39,876 bases of DNA from Streptomyces sp. A012304 (GTDB taxonomy: Bacteria > Actinomycetota > Actinomycetes > Streptomycetales > Streptomycetaceae), in NCBI RefSeq assembly GCF_026008495.1, contig NZ_BQUN01000080.1, positions 32,460-72,335 on the forward strand, in the 5' to 3' direction. Both the position numbers and the translations under genes were made by a program. This document shows, in pieces, positions 11,203 to 20,067 of the stretch. Under the pieces are notes generated by a model that searched no databases, was not told where the DNA came from, and saw only the letters and a list, made by a program, of their open reading frames with translations. Position 1 is the stretch's first letter; the number at the start of each line of letters is the position of its first letter.

Positions 11203-13005
11203 ATGCCAGCCACTTCCCAGTCGTATCCGAGCCGCAGACGCCGTACGTACGGGCTGCTCGCGGCGGCCGCCGGCCTGGCCACGGCCGGCGCGCTGGTCGC
11301 CGCACTCCCGGCGGGCGCGCAGGACGCCGAGCACGGCAAGCCGCTGCCGAGCCGCTACCAGGACGTGCAGCTGCTGTCCTTCAACGACCTGCACGGCAAC
11401 CTGGAGCCGCCGGCCGGTTCCTCCGGCCGGGTCACCGAGATCCAGCACGACGGGACCACGAAGACCATCGACGCGGGCGGTGTGGAGTACCTCGCCACGC
11501 ATCTGCGTCAGGCCCGTGAGGGCAAGAAGTACTCCATCACCGCGGCCGGCGGCGACATGGTCGGCGCCTCCCCGCTGATCTCGGGCCTGTTCCACGACGA
11601 GCCGACCATCGAGGCGCTGAACAAGCTGGACCTGGACGTCACATCGGTCGGCAACCACGAGTTCGACGAGGGCGCGAAGGAGCTGGCCCGGCTGCAGAAC
11701 GGCGGCTGCCACCCGACGGACGGCTGCTACACGGACGAGGGCTTCGCGGGCGCGGACTTCCCGTACCTGGCGGCGAACGTCCTGGACGACAAGAGCGGCA
11801 AGCCGATCCTGAAGCCGTACTGGGTCTGGAAGAAGAAGGACGTCCGGATCGGCTTCATCGGCGTCACCCTGGAGGACACGCCGGGCGTGGTGTCCGCCGA
11901 GGGCGTCAAGGGCCTGAAGTTCAAGGACGAGGTCGAGACCATCAACAAGTACGCCAAGGTGCTTCAGCGCCAGGGCGTGCAGTCGATCGTGGCGCTGATC
12001 CACGAGGGCGGTCTGCCGGCGTCGACGGCCTACAACTACGACTGTGACTCGCCGGGCGCGGGCGACGGCATATCCGGCCCGATCGTCGACATCGCGAAGA
12101 ACATCACGCCGTCGGTGGACGCGCTGGTCACGGGCCACACGCACGCCGCGTACGCGTGCACCGTCAACGACCCGTCGGGCAAGCCGCGCACGGTCACCTC
12201 GGCCGCGTCGTTCGGCCGCCTGTACACGGACACCACGCTGACGTACGACCGCTTCACGGGTGACATCGCCCGTACGGCGGTGAAGTCGGCGAACCACGTG
12301 GTCACCCGGACCGTGCCCAAGGCGCCGGACATGACCGAGCTGATCAGCAAGTGGAACACCCTCGCGGCGCCCATCGGCAACCGCGCGATCGGCTACATCT
12401 CCGCCGACATCCCCAACTCGGGCACCGAGTCCCCGATGGGTGACCTGATCGCGGACGCGCAGCTCGCGTACGGCAAGCAGCTCGACCCGGAGACCGACCT
12501 CGCGCTGATGAACCCGGGCGGCGTCCGGGCCGGCCTGACCTACGCGGCGAAGGGCACCGAGGGCGACGGTGTGGTGACGTACGCCGAGGGCTTCACCGTG
12601 CAGCCGTTCTCCAACACCGTGAACCTCCAGGACTTCACCGGCGCTCAGCTGATCCAGATCCTCAAGGAGCAGGTCAGCGGCTCGAACGCGGCCGCGCCGA
12701 AGATCCTGCTGCCGTCGGCGGGCCTGACGTACACGCTGGACATGACGAAGACCGGCGCCGACCGTGTCGTCGCGGACTCCGTCAAGCTGAACGGCGCGGC
12801 CATCGACCCGGCCGCCACGTACCGCGTCGCGACGAACAGCTTCCTCGCGGGCGGCGGCGACGGCATCCCCACGCTGGGGCAGGGCACCAACGACCTGGTC
12901 GGCATCGACGACCTGGCCGCCCTGGAGCAGTACCTGAAGGCCAACTCCTCGGCCACCAGCCCGATCGCGCCCCCGGCGGCGAACCGGATCACGATCGTCA
13001 AGTAA
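11203..13005 (+). CDS. Secreted 5'-nucleotidase / 2',3'-cyclic phosphodiesterase family protein
   Basis: This 600-residue extracellular metallophosphoesterase has a signal peptide at residues 1-40 (SRRRRTYG followed by a hydrophobic stretch and AGA). The N-terminal calcineurin-like domain shows LSFNDLHGNLEP, AAGGDMVGAS, SVGNHEFDEG, ALIHEGG and VTGHTHAAY, which supply the two-metal ligands. The C-terminal 5'-nucleotidase domain contains MNPGGVRAGL, VQPFSNTVNL and the substrate-stacking region FLAGGGDGIP. It should release phosphate and nucleosides from extracellular nucleotides. AGGGGGG precedes the ATG. The upstream 240 bases are free of genes and presumably hold its promoter; no convincing PHO box was found. 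A hairpin follows the stop. Confidence 0.93.
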   Translation: MPATSQSYPSRRRRTYGLLAAAAGLATAGALVAALPAGAQDAEHGKPLPSRYQDVQLLSFNDLHGNLEPPAGSSGRVTEIQHDGTTKTIDAGGVEYLATHLRQAREGKKYSITAAGGDMVGASPLISGLFHDEPTIEALNKLDLDVTSVGNHEFDEGAKELARLQNGGCHPTDGCYTDEGFAGADFPYLAANVLDDKSGKPILKPYWVWKKKDVRIGFIGVTLEDTPGVVSAEGVKGLKFKDEVETINKYAKVLQRQGVQSIVALIHEGGLPASTAYNYDCDSPGAGDGISGPIVDIAKNITPSVDALVTGHTHAAYACTVNDPSGKPRTVTSAASFGRLYTDTTLTYDRFTGDIARTAVKSANHVVTRTVPKAPDMTELISKWNTLAAPIGNRAIGYISADIPNSGTESPMGDLIADAQLAYGKQLDPETDLALMNPGGVRAGLTYAAKGTEGDGVVTYAEGFTVQPFSNTVNLQDFTGAQLIQILKEQVSGSNAAAPKILLPSAGLTYTLDMTKTGADRVVADSVKLNGAAIDPAATYRVATNSFLAGGGDGIPTLGQGTNDLVGIDDLAALEQYLKANSSATSPIAPPAANRITIVK

Positions 13006-13013
13006 GACCGCAC

Positions 13014-13064
13014 CGACGACGGCGGATGTCGGGCTCCATACGGCCCGCAGCACCGCCGTCGTCG
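13014..13064. terminator. Hairpin between convergent genes
   Basis: CGACGACGGCGG (13014-13025) pairs with CCGCCGTCGTCG (13053-13064). A nested CGGGC/GCCCG stem lies inside. It sits between the 5'-nucleotidase stop and the end of the converging TPR gene, so it probably terminates both. Confidence 0.7.
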
Positions 13065-13070
13065 TGTGTT

Positions 13071-14192
13071 TCAGCCCTTGCGCCGGTCGAACCACACCGT
13101 CGCCGCCGTCGGCAGCAACCCCGCCCAGAAGATCACCTGGGGCACCGTCCGCTCCGACCAGGGCACCTCGGTGAGGAGCAGCGCGCACAGCATCGCCCAG
13201 GCCGCCTGCGCCAGGACGGCGCGGGGCCAGGGGCGGCGGCGGATCAGGGACCGCAGGTTGACCCGCACGCCCGCCCGCAGCCGCCGGTAGCGCAGCAGGG
13301 CGCCGAGCGCCCAGATCACGGCCATCGGCACGAGGTTCCACAGGCGTTGGCCGGCCGGCAGCGGAAGTTCCCGCTGGGTCTCCCCCTCCACCGCGAAGAG
13401 GTCGAGCCCGACGCCGGCGAGGGCCAGGCAGAGCAGGGCCAGCCAGCGGATGCCGCGCAGCAGACGGTAGGAGGCCTCGTCGAGGCCCCGGTGCATCACC
13501 GTCGAGTCGGGGGCGGCGGCCAGCGCGTCGGCGTACAGGGTGGCGGCCTGCGCGGCCTTGACGCCGGGGCCGGTCGCCGCCTTCCTCGTCTGCCGTTCGA
13601 GGGCGGCCCGGTGCTGCGGGTCGAGCCGCAGGATCTGCTCGTCGAGCTGGTCGGCGACGGTCCGGTTGTTCGCCAGATCCGCGATCGTCCAGGCCACCTC
13701 GTAGGCGAACACCTCCTCCGGGCCCAGCCGGATGGCCTCCTGGGCCAGTTCGCCGGCCTCCCGCAGGAAGCCGTCCAGGGCCTGGCGGCTCACCGCGCCG
13801 CCGTGGGTCTGGCCGTGGTGCACGGCCCTGATGCGGTACAGCCAGTGGGCGAGGAGCGCGTAGGGGTACCAGTAGTCGGGGGCCAGCCGGATCGCCTCGC
13901 GCAGGACGTCCTCGGTCTCCGGGAAGCGTCCGCCCACGGCCTTGAGGGCGTGCGCGTGCATGACGAGGGCGCCGACGTCCTCGGCGTCGAGCACGAGGGC
14001 CCGCTCCGTGGCCTCCAGCGCCTTCTCCCCGTCCGGCTCGTCGCCCAGGTGGCTGCGTGCGAGCTTGACCCAGGCGCGCAGGTCCTCCGGTTCCTCCGCG
14101 AGGCGCTCGGCCAGCAGCCGCCGGGCCTCCTCGTACCGCTCGAGATCGATCAGCGCGTCGGCCCGTTCCACGGCCGGGTGCACGGTGCTCAC
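13071..14192 (-). CDS. TPR-repeat membrane protein, partner of the AAA+ ATPase
   Basis: This 373-residue protein has an N-terminal helical solenoid of tetratricopeptide-type repeats (residues ~1-235, for example ALIDLERYEEARRLLAERLA and WVKLARSHLGDEPDGEKALE). A hydrophobic C-terminal part has about four membrane segments (WLALLCLALAGVGLDLF, LVPMAVIWALGALL, VLAQAAWAMLCALLL, VIFWAGLLPTAATVW). The start is the GTG overlapping the stop of the AAA+ gene by four bases (GTGA). The layout suggests a membrane scaffold that recruits the soluble ATPase through its TPR domain. No specific function can be assigned. Confidence 0.8.
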   Translation of the reverse strand: MSTVHPAVERADALIDLERYEEARRLLAERLAEEPEDLRAWVKLARSHLGDEPDGEKALEATERALVLDAEDVGALVMHAHALKAVGGRFPETEDVLREAIRLAPDYWYPYALLAHWLYRIRAVHHGQTHGGAVSRQALDGFLREAGELAQEAIRLGPEEVFAYEVAWTIADLANNRTVADQLDEQILRLDPQHRAALERQTRKAATGPGVKAAQAATLYADALAAAPDSTVMHRGLDEASYRLLRGIRWLALLCLALAGVGLDLFAVEGETQRELPLPAGQRLWNLVPMAVIWALGALLRYRRLRAGVRVNLRSLIRRRPWPRAVLAQAAWAMLCALLLTEVPWSERTVPQVIFWAGLLPTAATVWFDRRKG

Positions 14193-15427
14193 AGCTTGCG
14201 TCTCTTCTTCAGGTAGGCGACCAGATCGTCGTACATACCGCCCTCGTTGGCGAACATCGCCACGTTGCGTGCCGAGGCGAACCAGGGTTCTGCCGACGGG
14301 ACGACGTCTTTCGCGGCGGCCAGCAGGTCCTTCATGCCGATCATGCGGACGGTGCCGGTGCGCGCCGAGTCGAGCAGCGCCCGCTCGGCCGCCGCCTCGC
14401 ACACATGGGCGAGGTCGGCGCCCGACAGGCCGTCGGTGACCTTGGCCAGCTTGGCCAGGTCGATGTTCTCGATGGGGCGTTCACGCAGGTGGTAGCGGAG
14501 GATCGCCTCGCGTGCCGGCGCGTCGGGCGGCAGCACGAGCAGGGTGCGGTCCAGGCGGCCGGGCCGGCGCAGGGCGAGGTCCACGTCCCAGGGCACGTTG
14601 GTGGCGGCCAGCACGAACACGCCCTCGTTGGCGTCGGAGTGGATGCCGTCGAGTTCGGTCAGCAGCTGGTTGACGGTGTTGCGCATGCCGCTGTGCGCGG
14701 TGCGGCTGCGCTTGGCGCCCAGCGCGTCCAGCTCGTCGAGGAAGACCACGCACGGCGCCTGGCGGCGGGCGGTCTCGAACACCTCGTGCATGTTGCGCTC
14801 GGAGTTGCCGATCCACATGTCGAGGACATCGTTGACGGACACCGACAGGAAACCGGCCCCGAGTTCCCCGGCGACGGCGCGGGCGATGAACGTCTTGCCG
14901 CAGCCGGGCGGCCCGTACAGCAGCAGGCCGCCGCGCAGGCTCTTGCCGTACAGGCGGCGCAGCTCGGGGTTGCGCAGCGGGGCGAGGAACGCCGCCTCCA
15001 GCCGGTCCTTGACGTCCTGCATGCCGCCGACGTCGGCGAGGCGCACGCCGCCGGGCCGCTCGACGTCCCACGCGTCGGCGTCGCCGGGGTCGTCCTGCCC
15101 GTCCGCGCGGACCGGCGTCTCCACGAACCTGGGCGGGACGACGTCCCCGACCTGCTCCTCGGCGGCGGTCCAGTCGAACCCGGTGCGCGGCGGCCCGGCG
15201 GGCGGCGCGGGCTGGGGGGCGGGCACGCCCATCGCGCGGGCCATCAGCTCGCGCGCGTGCGTGTCCCCCGGCGCGTGCTGCAACGCGGCGGCGATCTCGG
15301 CGACGGCGGCGTCGGACCGCCCCGCGTCCAGGAGGAGCTGCGCGAGGTGCAGGCGCAGGGGGATGTCGGCGGGGGCTGCGGCAACTGCCGTACGCAGGCT
15401 GTGGATCAGGGGCGAGTCATCCGGCAT
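14189..15427 (-). CDS. AAA+ ATPase with N-terminal TPR-like helices
   Basis: This 412-residue ATPase of the classical AAA (Cdc48/FtsH/katanin-like) clade has Walker A GPPGCGKTF, Walker B VVFLDELDAL, sensor-1 AATNVPWD, the arginine-finger segment RRPGRLDR and sensor-2 GLSGADLAHV. Residues 1-65 are TPR-like helices with the pattern LAQLLLDAGRSDAAVAEIAA, followed by a Pro-rich linker to about residue 115. It lacks a protease domain and membrane segment, so it probably remodels or unfolds proteins. It overlaps the TPR membrane protein gene. TAGGGT six bases before the ATG suggests a leaderless transcript separate from the pectinase gene upstream. Confidence 0.9.
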   Translation of the reverse strand: MPDDSPLIHSLRTAVAAAPADIPLRLHLAQLLLDAGRSDAAVAEIAAALQHAPGDTHARELMARAMGVPAPQPAPPAGPPRTGFDWTAAEEQVGDVVPPRFVETPVRADGQDDPGDADAWDVERPGGVRLADVGGMQDVKDRLEAAFLAPLRNPELRRLYGKSLRGGLLLYGPPGCGKTFIARAVAGELGAGFLSVSVNDVLDMWIGNSERNMHEVFETARRQAPCVVFLDELDALGAKRSRTAHSGMRNTVNQLLTELDGIHSDANEGVFVLAATNVPWDVDLALRRPGRLDRTLLVLPPDAPAREAILRYHLRERPIENIDLAKLAKVTDGLSGADLAHVCEAAAERALLDSARTGTVRMIGMKDLLAAAKDVVPSAEPWFASARNVAMFANEGGMYDDLVAYLKKRRKL

Positions 15428-15433
15428 GGCCCT

Positions 15434-15439
15434 ACCCTA
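15434..15439 (-). promoter_or_regulatory. Probable -10 element, leaderless AAA+ ATPase gene
   Basis: TAGGGT on the minus strand is 6 bases before the ATG at 15427, within the 33-base gap after the pectinase gene. Confidence 0.45.
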
Positions 15440-15460
15440 CGGACCCCCGCGCACGGTCGT

Positions 15461-17527
15461 TCAGGAGGCTGTCGGCGTCCAGTCGCCCAGCCAGTCCGCG
15501 ACCTCCTGGCCGGCGGCCTGGGCGTCGCTCAGCTGCGGGCGGTCGCCGCTCGCGGCGCCCGCGCCGGGGCCGGTGTTGCGGTACTCGGCGAACCGGTCGT
15601 CCTTCCAGGAGAAGCCGCTCATGTCGGTCCACGGAGTGGTCTTGATCGCGGCGCTGAGGGTGGTGTTGCGGACGGTGGTCTGCGGGTCGAGGCTCGCGTC
15701 GCCGCCGGCGTGCCAGGGCCGGCCGAGGTGGAAGCTGCGGTCGGAGACGTCACCGTTGACCGTGGAGTTGGCGATCAGGATGCCCTTGCGGTTCGCGGCC
15801 GTGCTGGGGGCGGTGACATAGCCGGCCGAGGTGCCGTTCCAGCGCTTCTTCAGGGTGATGACCGACCGGTCGATGACCGCGGTGGCCCGGCCGAAGATGA
15901 AGTCGACGTTGCCGATGACGTAGGAGTTGGTCATGTAGACCCGGCCGAGCCTGTCCTTGGAGGCGGTGTCCACCAGCAGCGTGTCCTGGTCGCCGCTGAC
16001 GATGACGCCGTCCAGGAACACCTTGTCCGCGGCGGTGCGCAGGGCGACCGCCTGGTGCCCGGACAGGGACTGGTTGGCGGCCTCGTCGAAGTCGTTGGAG
16101 ACGGTCAGGTTGCGCGCCTGGAAGTCGTCCGCCTCGACGGCGACGGTGGCGCTGCCGCCCGTGCCGTAGGTGCCGGAACCGTCGGGCTTCGGCGTGCCCG
16201 CCGCGTTGTTGTAGACGATCACGGTGTCCTTGCGGCTGCCGCCCATGCCCTGGATGGTGACGTGCGGCTTGTTGGCCGTAACCCTGACCGTCTCGCGGTA
16301 CGTGCCCGGCTTGACCTGGATCACCACCCGGGAGGGGTTGTTGGCCGGTACGGCGTTCACGGCGGCCTGCACCGTCCGGTACTGCCCGCTGCCGTCCTTG
16401 GCGACGGTGAGGGTGGTCGCGGCGGCGGCCTCGGCGGTCGCGGAGGCCGTCGTACCGATCGACGTACGCGGACCCGTACCGGACTTCAGGAGCGCGGGCA
16501 CGTCGGCGGTCCTGTCGAGGGTGTAGCCGTAGTACGTCTTCGGGTCGAAGGCGCTGCCGCCGCTCTCGTTGCGCCCGCTGGTCGAGACGAACGTGTTCCC
16601 CTTCTGCGCGAGCGAGGCGGTGCTGTCCTTGATAACGGGGTTGTTGACGCCCTGGAAGTAGGAGTTCTCCAGGAGCATCTTCGTCCTGCCGCGCGCGTAG
16701 TTGCCGTACGACGACTTGACGGTGGTGCCCGCCACGTCCTCCAGGAAGTTGTTGTAGAGGTGGGCGTGGGCGGCGTTGTCCGTGGACGGGTTGCGCTGCT
16801 CGGTCTCGCGGATCCAGTTGTGGTGGATCGTGATGTCGGTGACGACGTTCTCGGTCCAGCCGATGCCGAAGGCCTTGTTGTCGTCGCTGAGCTTGTTCCA
16901 GGACACGGTCACGTACGTCGAGTCCTTGCGGACGTCGATCAGCCCGTCCGCCATGTGCCGCAGGTCGTTGTGGTCGATCCAGACGTGGTGCGCCCCGTCC
17001 ATCTGGATCGCGTCGAAGTCGTGGTCCTTGTCGTTCCAGACGCCCTGGTACGCGTCCCGGATCGTCAGGTTCCGGATGATCACGTTGTGCACGCCCTGGC
17101 CGAGGAAGAACCCACCGCCGACGATGTGCCCGGAGGTCCCGGACCCGACGATGGTCTTGTCGGAGGCGACCTTGATCTCCTTGCCGACCGGGTTCATGTT
17201 GATCGTGGCGGCCACGACGATCACGTACGGCTCGGCGGCCGTGGCGTACTTCTCCAGGTCGGCGAGCGTCTTCACGGTGACGGTCTTCCCGTCCCGTCCG
17301 CCGTACGTCCCCTTCTGCCCGAGCGCGTCGACCGAGGCGAAGCCGTCGGCGGTGGCGGTGGCCCAGGCGGGCGCGGCGGCGGAGGCCTGTGCGGCGCCGA
17401 CCCCGGGCAGCGCCCCGTAGGCCAGGGCACCGGCCGCGGTCAGCGCCATCGGCACGCCGATCGCGAGGGCCTTGCTGCTCTTGCGGTGCCGTGACCTGCC
17501 GGCATCTGTGACGCGGTGCGCGCTCAT
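15461..17527 (-). CDS. Secreted bifunctional pectate lyase (PL1) - pectin methylesterase (CE8)
   Basis: This 688-residue extracellular protein has a signal peptide at residues ~1-50 (basic RSRHRKSSKA, hydrophobic core, AQASA). Residues ~60-345 are a PL1 pectate lyase beta-helix with VWIDHNDL, TVSWNKLSDDNKAFGIG and IHHNWIRETEQRNPS. After a Ser/Thr/Ala linker, residues ~370-670 are a CE8 pectin methylesterase showing AAVNAVPANNPSRVVIQVKP, SGHQAVALRTAADKV, GDQDTLL, NVDFIFGRATAVID (catalytic Asp pair) and LGRPWH. One chain would therefore de-esterify pectin and cleave the resulting polygalacturonate. The two activities are usually separate proteins. The ATG at 17527 is chosen because it directly precedes the signal peptide and has a GGATGG motif upstream. 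Confidence 0.92.
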   Translation of the reverse strand: MSAHRVTDAGRSRHRKSSKALAIGVPMALTAAGALAYGALPGVGAAQASAAAPAWATATADGFASVDALGQKGTYGGRDGKTVTVKTLADLEKYATAAEPYVIVVAATINMNPVGKEIKVASDKTIVGSGTSGHIVGGGFFLGQGVHNVIIRNLTIRDAYQGVWNDKDHDFDAIQMDGAHHVWIDHNDLRHMADGLIDVRKDSTYVTVSWNKLSDDNKAFGIGWTENVVTDITIHHNWIRETEQRNPSTDNAAHAHLYNNFLEDVAGTTVKSSYGNYARGRTKMLLENSYFQGVNNPVIKDSTASLAQKGNTFVSTSGRNESGGSAFDPKTYYGYTLDRTADVPALLKSGTGPRTSIGTTASATAEAAAATTLTVAKDGSGQYRTVQAAVNAVPANNPSRVVIQVKPGTYRETVRVTANKPHVTIQGMGGSRKDTVIVYNNAAGTPKPDGSGTYGTGGSATVAVEADDFQARNLTVSNDFDEAANQSLSGHQAVALRTAADKVFLDGVIVSGDQDTLLVDTASKDRLGRVYMTNSYVIGNVDFIFGRATAVIDRSVITLKKRWNGTSAGYVTAPSTAANRKGILIANSTVNGDVSDRSFHLGRPWHAGGDASLDPQTTVRNTTLSAAIKTTPWTDMSGFSWKDDRFAEYRNTGPGAGAASGDRPQLSDAQAAGQEVADWLGDWTPTAS

Positions 17528-17603
17528 CGGACCATCCGTTCCATGGGGGGTGACCGGGACGCTGGTGGGTCGCCGCACGGAGCGGAAAGGTTGCCGGGAA
17601 AGG

Positions 17604-19058
17604 TCACATCGCGGGAGTGTCCGGCGGTGGGGTCGGCGCCCCCGGCAGCCGTACGGTCGCCACCGTGCCGCCGGTCTCCGCCCGGGACAGGGTGATCTGC
17701 CCGCCGGACTGCTGCACGGTGCGGGCGACGATCGACAGGCCCAGGCCCGAGCCAGGCAGGGCGCGGGCGCTCGGCGAACGCCAGAACCGGTCGAAGACGT
17801 ACGGCAGTTCGTCCTCGGCGATGCCGGGACCGTGGTCGCGCACGGTCAGCACGCCCCCGCTGAGCTGCACCTCGATCGTGCCGCCCACGGGGCTGAACTT
17901 CACCGCGTTGTCCAGGACGTTGACCACCGCCCGCTCCAGCGCGGCCGGCTCCGCCCGGGTGTACCAGGGTTCCAGGGAGGAGTTGATGGTCAGTTCGGGG
18001 CCGCGCAGCCGCGCCCGGCGCAGAGCCGCCTCCACGGTGTCCTCCAGCGACACCACCTGCACCCGCTCCCCGCGCTGTCCCTCCGAGCGTGACAGCTCCT
18101 GTAGGTCGCCGATGAGCGCGGCCAGCTCGGTCATCTGCGCCTTCACCGACGCGAGCAGCGCCTTGCGGTCCGCCTCGGGGATCGGCCGGCCGGTCTCCTC
18201 GCTGCGGGTGAGCAGCTCGATGTTCGTCCGCAGCGAGGTCAGCGGGGTGCGCAGCTCGTGTCCCGCGTCCGCGATCAGCTGCTGTTGCAGCTCGCGGGAG
18301 TTGGCGAGCGATGAGGTCATCGAGTTGAAGGAGCGGGACAGGCGGGCCACCTCGTCCTCGGCGTCCTCCTCCACCGGGATGCGCACGCTCAGGTCCTCGG
18401 TGCGGGCCACGTGCTCGACGGCCTCGGTCAGCTTGTCGACGGGCCGCAGACCGGCGCGCGTCACCGCGAGCCCGGCGGCCCCGGCGCCGACGACTCCGAT
18501 ACCGGAGACGATGAGAAGGATCAGGGCCAGTTCGTTGAGGGTCGACTCGGTGCTCTTCAGCGGAACGGCGACGAGGAGGGCGGTGTCCTTGACGACGTAC
18601 TGGCCGTCGGCGCCGTCGACGACGAGCGCCGTGGTCAGCACGCGCACCGCGTTGCCGTCACTGTCGACGCCGTTGCGGATGACCTCCAGTTGCGGGTTCT
18701 CGGCCACGTCCTTGTCGCTGCCGGTGACCTTCACCAGCGCGGTGGACGTGCCGTAGAGGCAGCCCTTGCCGTTCGACTGGACCAGCTGGGAGTAGCCCTT
18801 GAAGCGCGGCCCGAAGGGGAACGCGTCGGACGGCGACTGGGCACAGGTGTCGAGGGCGGCGGCCACCAGGTTCGCCGGCTGCGCCCGGTTGGCGCCCGAC
18901 CGCAGGTCGTTCTCCAGCTCCTCGTACAGCTTTCCCTGCACGAGGAACCAGCACGTCACCGACACCGCCGCCACCGCGAACGCCACCGCCGCGGCGACCA
19001 GCAGCGACAGCCGCGCCCGGATCGGCAGCGACCGCAGCCGGCGTACCGCCCTGTTCAC
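17604..19058 (-). CDS. Sensor histidine kinase, MprB-like
   Basis: This 484-residue membrane kinase has TM1 at residues ~17-40, an extracytoplasmic sensor of ~120 residues with two cysteines, and TM2 at ~175-200. A HAMP domain (~200-255) and HisKA with [19 protein letters not shown] (phospho-accepting His) follow. The HATPase domain shows N-box [12 protein letters not shown]1 VRDHGPGI, F-box FDRFWRSP and G2 GSGLGLSI. The GTG start overlaps the response-regulator stop by four bases. Together with the regulator and the nearby trypsin-like membrane protease, it mirrors the mycobacterial MprAB-PepD envelope-stress module. Confidence 0.92.
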   Translation of the reverse strand: MNRAVRRLRSLPIRARLSLLVAAAVAFAVAAVSVTCWFLVQGKLYEELENDLRSGANRAQPANLVAAALDTCAQSPSDAFPFGPRFKGYSQLVQSNGKGCLYGTSTALVKVTGSDKDVAENPQLEVIRNGVDSDGNAVRVLTTALVVDGADGQYVVKDTALLVAVPLKSTESTLNELALILLIVSGIGVVGAGAAGLAVTRAGLRPVDKLTEAVEHVARTEDLSVRIPVEEDAEDEVARLSRSFNSMTSSLANSRELQQQLIADAGHELRTPLTSLRTNIELLTRSEETGRPIPEADRKALLASVKAQMTELAALIGDLQELSRSEGQRGERVQVVSLEDTVEAALRRARLRGPELTINSSLEPWYTRAEPAALERAVVNVLDNAVKFSPVGGTIEVQLSGGVLTVRDHGPGIAEDELPYVFDRFWRSPSARALPGSGLGLSIVARTVQQSGGQITLSRAETGGTVATVRLPGAPTPPPDTPAM

Positions 19059-19789
19059 TCGGCTCCGCCCTGTCGCAGGACGTACCCCACGCCCCGCACG
19101 GTGTGCACGAGCCGTGGCTCGCCGGCGGCCTCCGTCTTGCGGCGCAGGTACATCACGTACACGTCGAGCGAGTTCGAGGACGGCTCGAAGTCGAAGCCCC
19201 AGACGGCCTTCAGTATCTGCTCCCGGGTGAGGACCTGACGCGGGTGCGCCATGAACATCTCCAGCAGCGTGAACTCGGTACGGGTCAGCTCCACGGCCCG
19301 CCCGCCGCGGGTGACCTCGCGTGTCGCGAGGTTCATGCGCAGGTCGGCGAAGGTGAGCGCCTCGTCCTCCTGGACGCTGTCCGCGACGGCCGCCACGTAG
19401 GAGCTGCGGCGCAGCAGCGCGCGGACGCGGGCGAAGAGCTCGTCGAGTTCGAAGGGCTTGACCAGGTAGTCGTCGGCCCCGGCGTCCAGTCCCGTCACCC
19501 GGTCACCGACGGTGTCCCGGGCGGTCAGCATCAGGATCGGGGTGGTGTCACCGGCGCCGCGGATGCGGCGGGCGGCGGTGAGGCCGTCCATGCGGGGCAT
19601 CTGGATGTCGAGGATCACCAGGTCGGGCCGGTAGGCGGTGGTCTTCTCCAGGGCGTCCGCGCCGTCCACCGCGACCTCCGTGGCGTACCCCTCGAAGGCG
19701 AGGCTGCGCTGGAGTGCTTCGCGCACCGCCGGCTCGTCGTCGACGATCAGGATGCGCTGGGGTTCACGGTCGCCTTCGGCGGGGCTCAT
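19055..19789 (-). CDS. OmpR/PhoB-family response regulator, MprA-like
   Basis: This 244-residue regulator has a receiver domain (residues ~12-125: ILIVDDEP acidic pair, phospho-acceptor Asp in [14 protein letters not shown], conserved MLTARD and LVKPF). The winged-helix DNA-binding domain spans ~145-240 ([32 protein letters not shown]). GAGG lies shortly before the ATG. It is the first gene of the operon with the kinase and reads away from the protease gene upstream on the same strand. OmpR-type regulators bind tandem direct repeats about 10-11 bp apart, and exactly such repeats lie upstream of the protease gene. Confidence 0.93.
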   Translation of the reverse strand: MSPAEGDREPQRILIVDDEPAVREALQRSLAFEGYATEVAVDGADALEKTTAYRPDLVILDIQMPRMDGLTAARRIRGAGDTTPILMLTARDTVGDRVTGLDAGADDYLVKPFELDELFARVRALLRRSSYVAAVADSVQEDEALTFADLRMNLATREVTRGGRAVELTRTEFTLLEMFMAHPRQVLTREQILKAVWGFDFEPSSNSLDVYVMYLRRKTEAAGEPRLVHTVRGVGYVLRQGGAE

Positions 19790-19818
19790 GGGCGTGGTTT
19801 CCTCGGGTGCGGTGGAGG

Positions 19819-19838
19819 GGGCTGAAGGCCTTCAGCCC
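19819..19838. promoter_or_regulatory. Perfect 20-bp palindrome before the response regulator gene
   Basis: GGGCTGAAGGCCTTCAGCCC is self-complementary over all 20 bases and lies 30 bases upstream of the regulator's ATG. A related GCTGAAAGGCG follows on the same (minus) strand. There is no T-tract, so an operator or leader structure is more likely than a terminator. Confidence 0.55.
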
Positions 19839-19865
19839 GCAGAACGCCTTTCAGCGTAGAGGGGC

Positions 19866-20039
19866 TCAGCCGCGGACGGTCCGGCGGCGGCGGGCGGCCG
19901 TGGGGCGGGCGCCGGTCGACGTCGTCGCGATCTCCGGCGCCCGGGTCACCGGCGGGTGCAGCTCGTAGGCCACACCGAGGGCCAGGGCGAGGTCGGCCGG
20001 GCCGGCACCGGTCACCGTGTGCGAGACCTGCTTGATCAT
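19866..20039 (-). CDS. Small protein, 57 residues, function unknown
   Basis: The minus-strand frame begins MIKQVSHTVTGAGPADLALA and ends in an Arg-rich tail (AARRRRTVRG). A good ribosome-binding site, AGGGAG, lies 6 bases before the ATG. It sits between the protease gene (28 bases upstream) and the response regulator gene, in the same orientation, so it may belong to one transcript. There are no membrane segments or known motifs; the basic C-terminus could contact nucleic acid or membrane. Codon usage fits the neighbours, which favours a real gene. Confidence 0.5.
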   Translation of the reverse strand: MIKQVSHTVTGAGPADLALALGVAYELHPPVTRAPEIATTSTGARPTAARRRRTVRG

Positions 20040-20067
20040 GACGTGCTCCCTGCTGTCCTGGCCGGTG

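Noticed and set aside
13014..13064. Riboswitch or structured RNA after the 5'-nucleotidase gene
   Set aside because: The nested stems are better explained as a terminator between converging genes; no known riboswitch core is visible.
14405..17494. Very long plus-strand frame (over 1000 codons)
   Set aside because: It runs antisense through the AAA+ and pectinase genes, is composed of Gly/Val/Arg/Asp repeats without domains, and has no promoter or ribosome-binding site.
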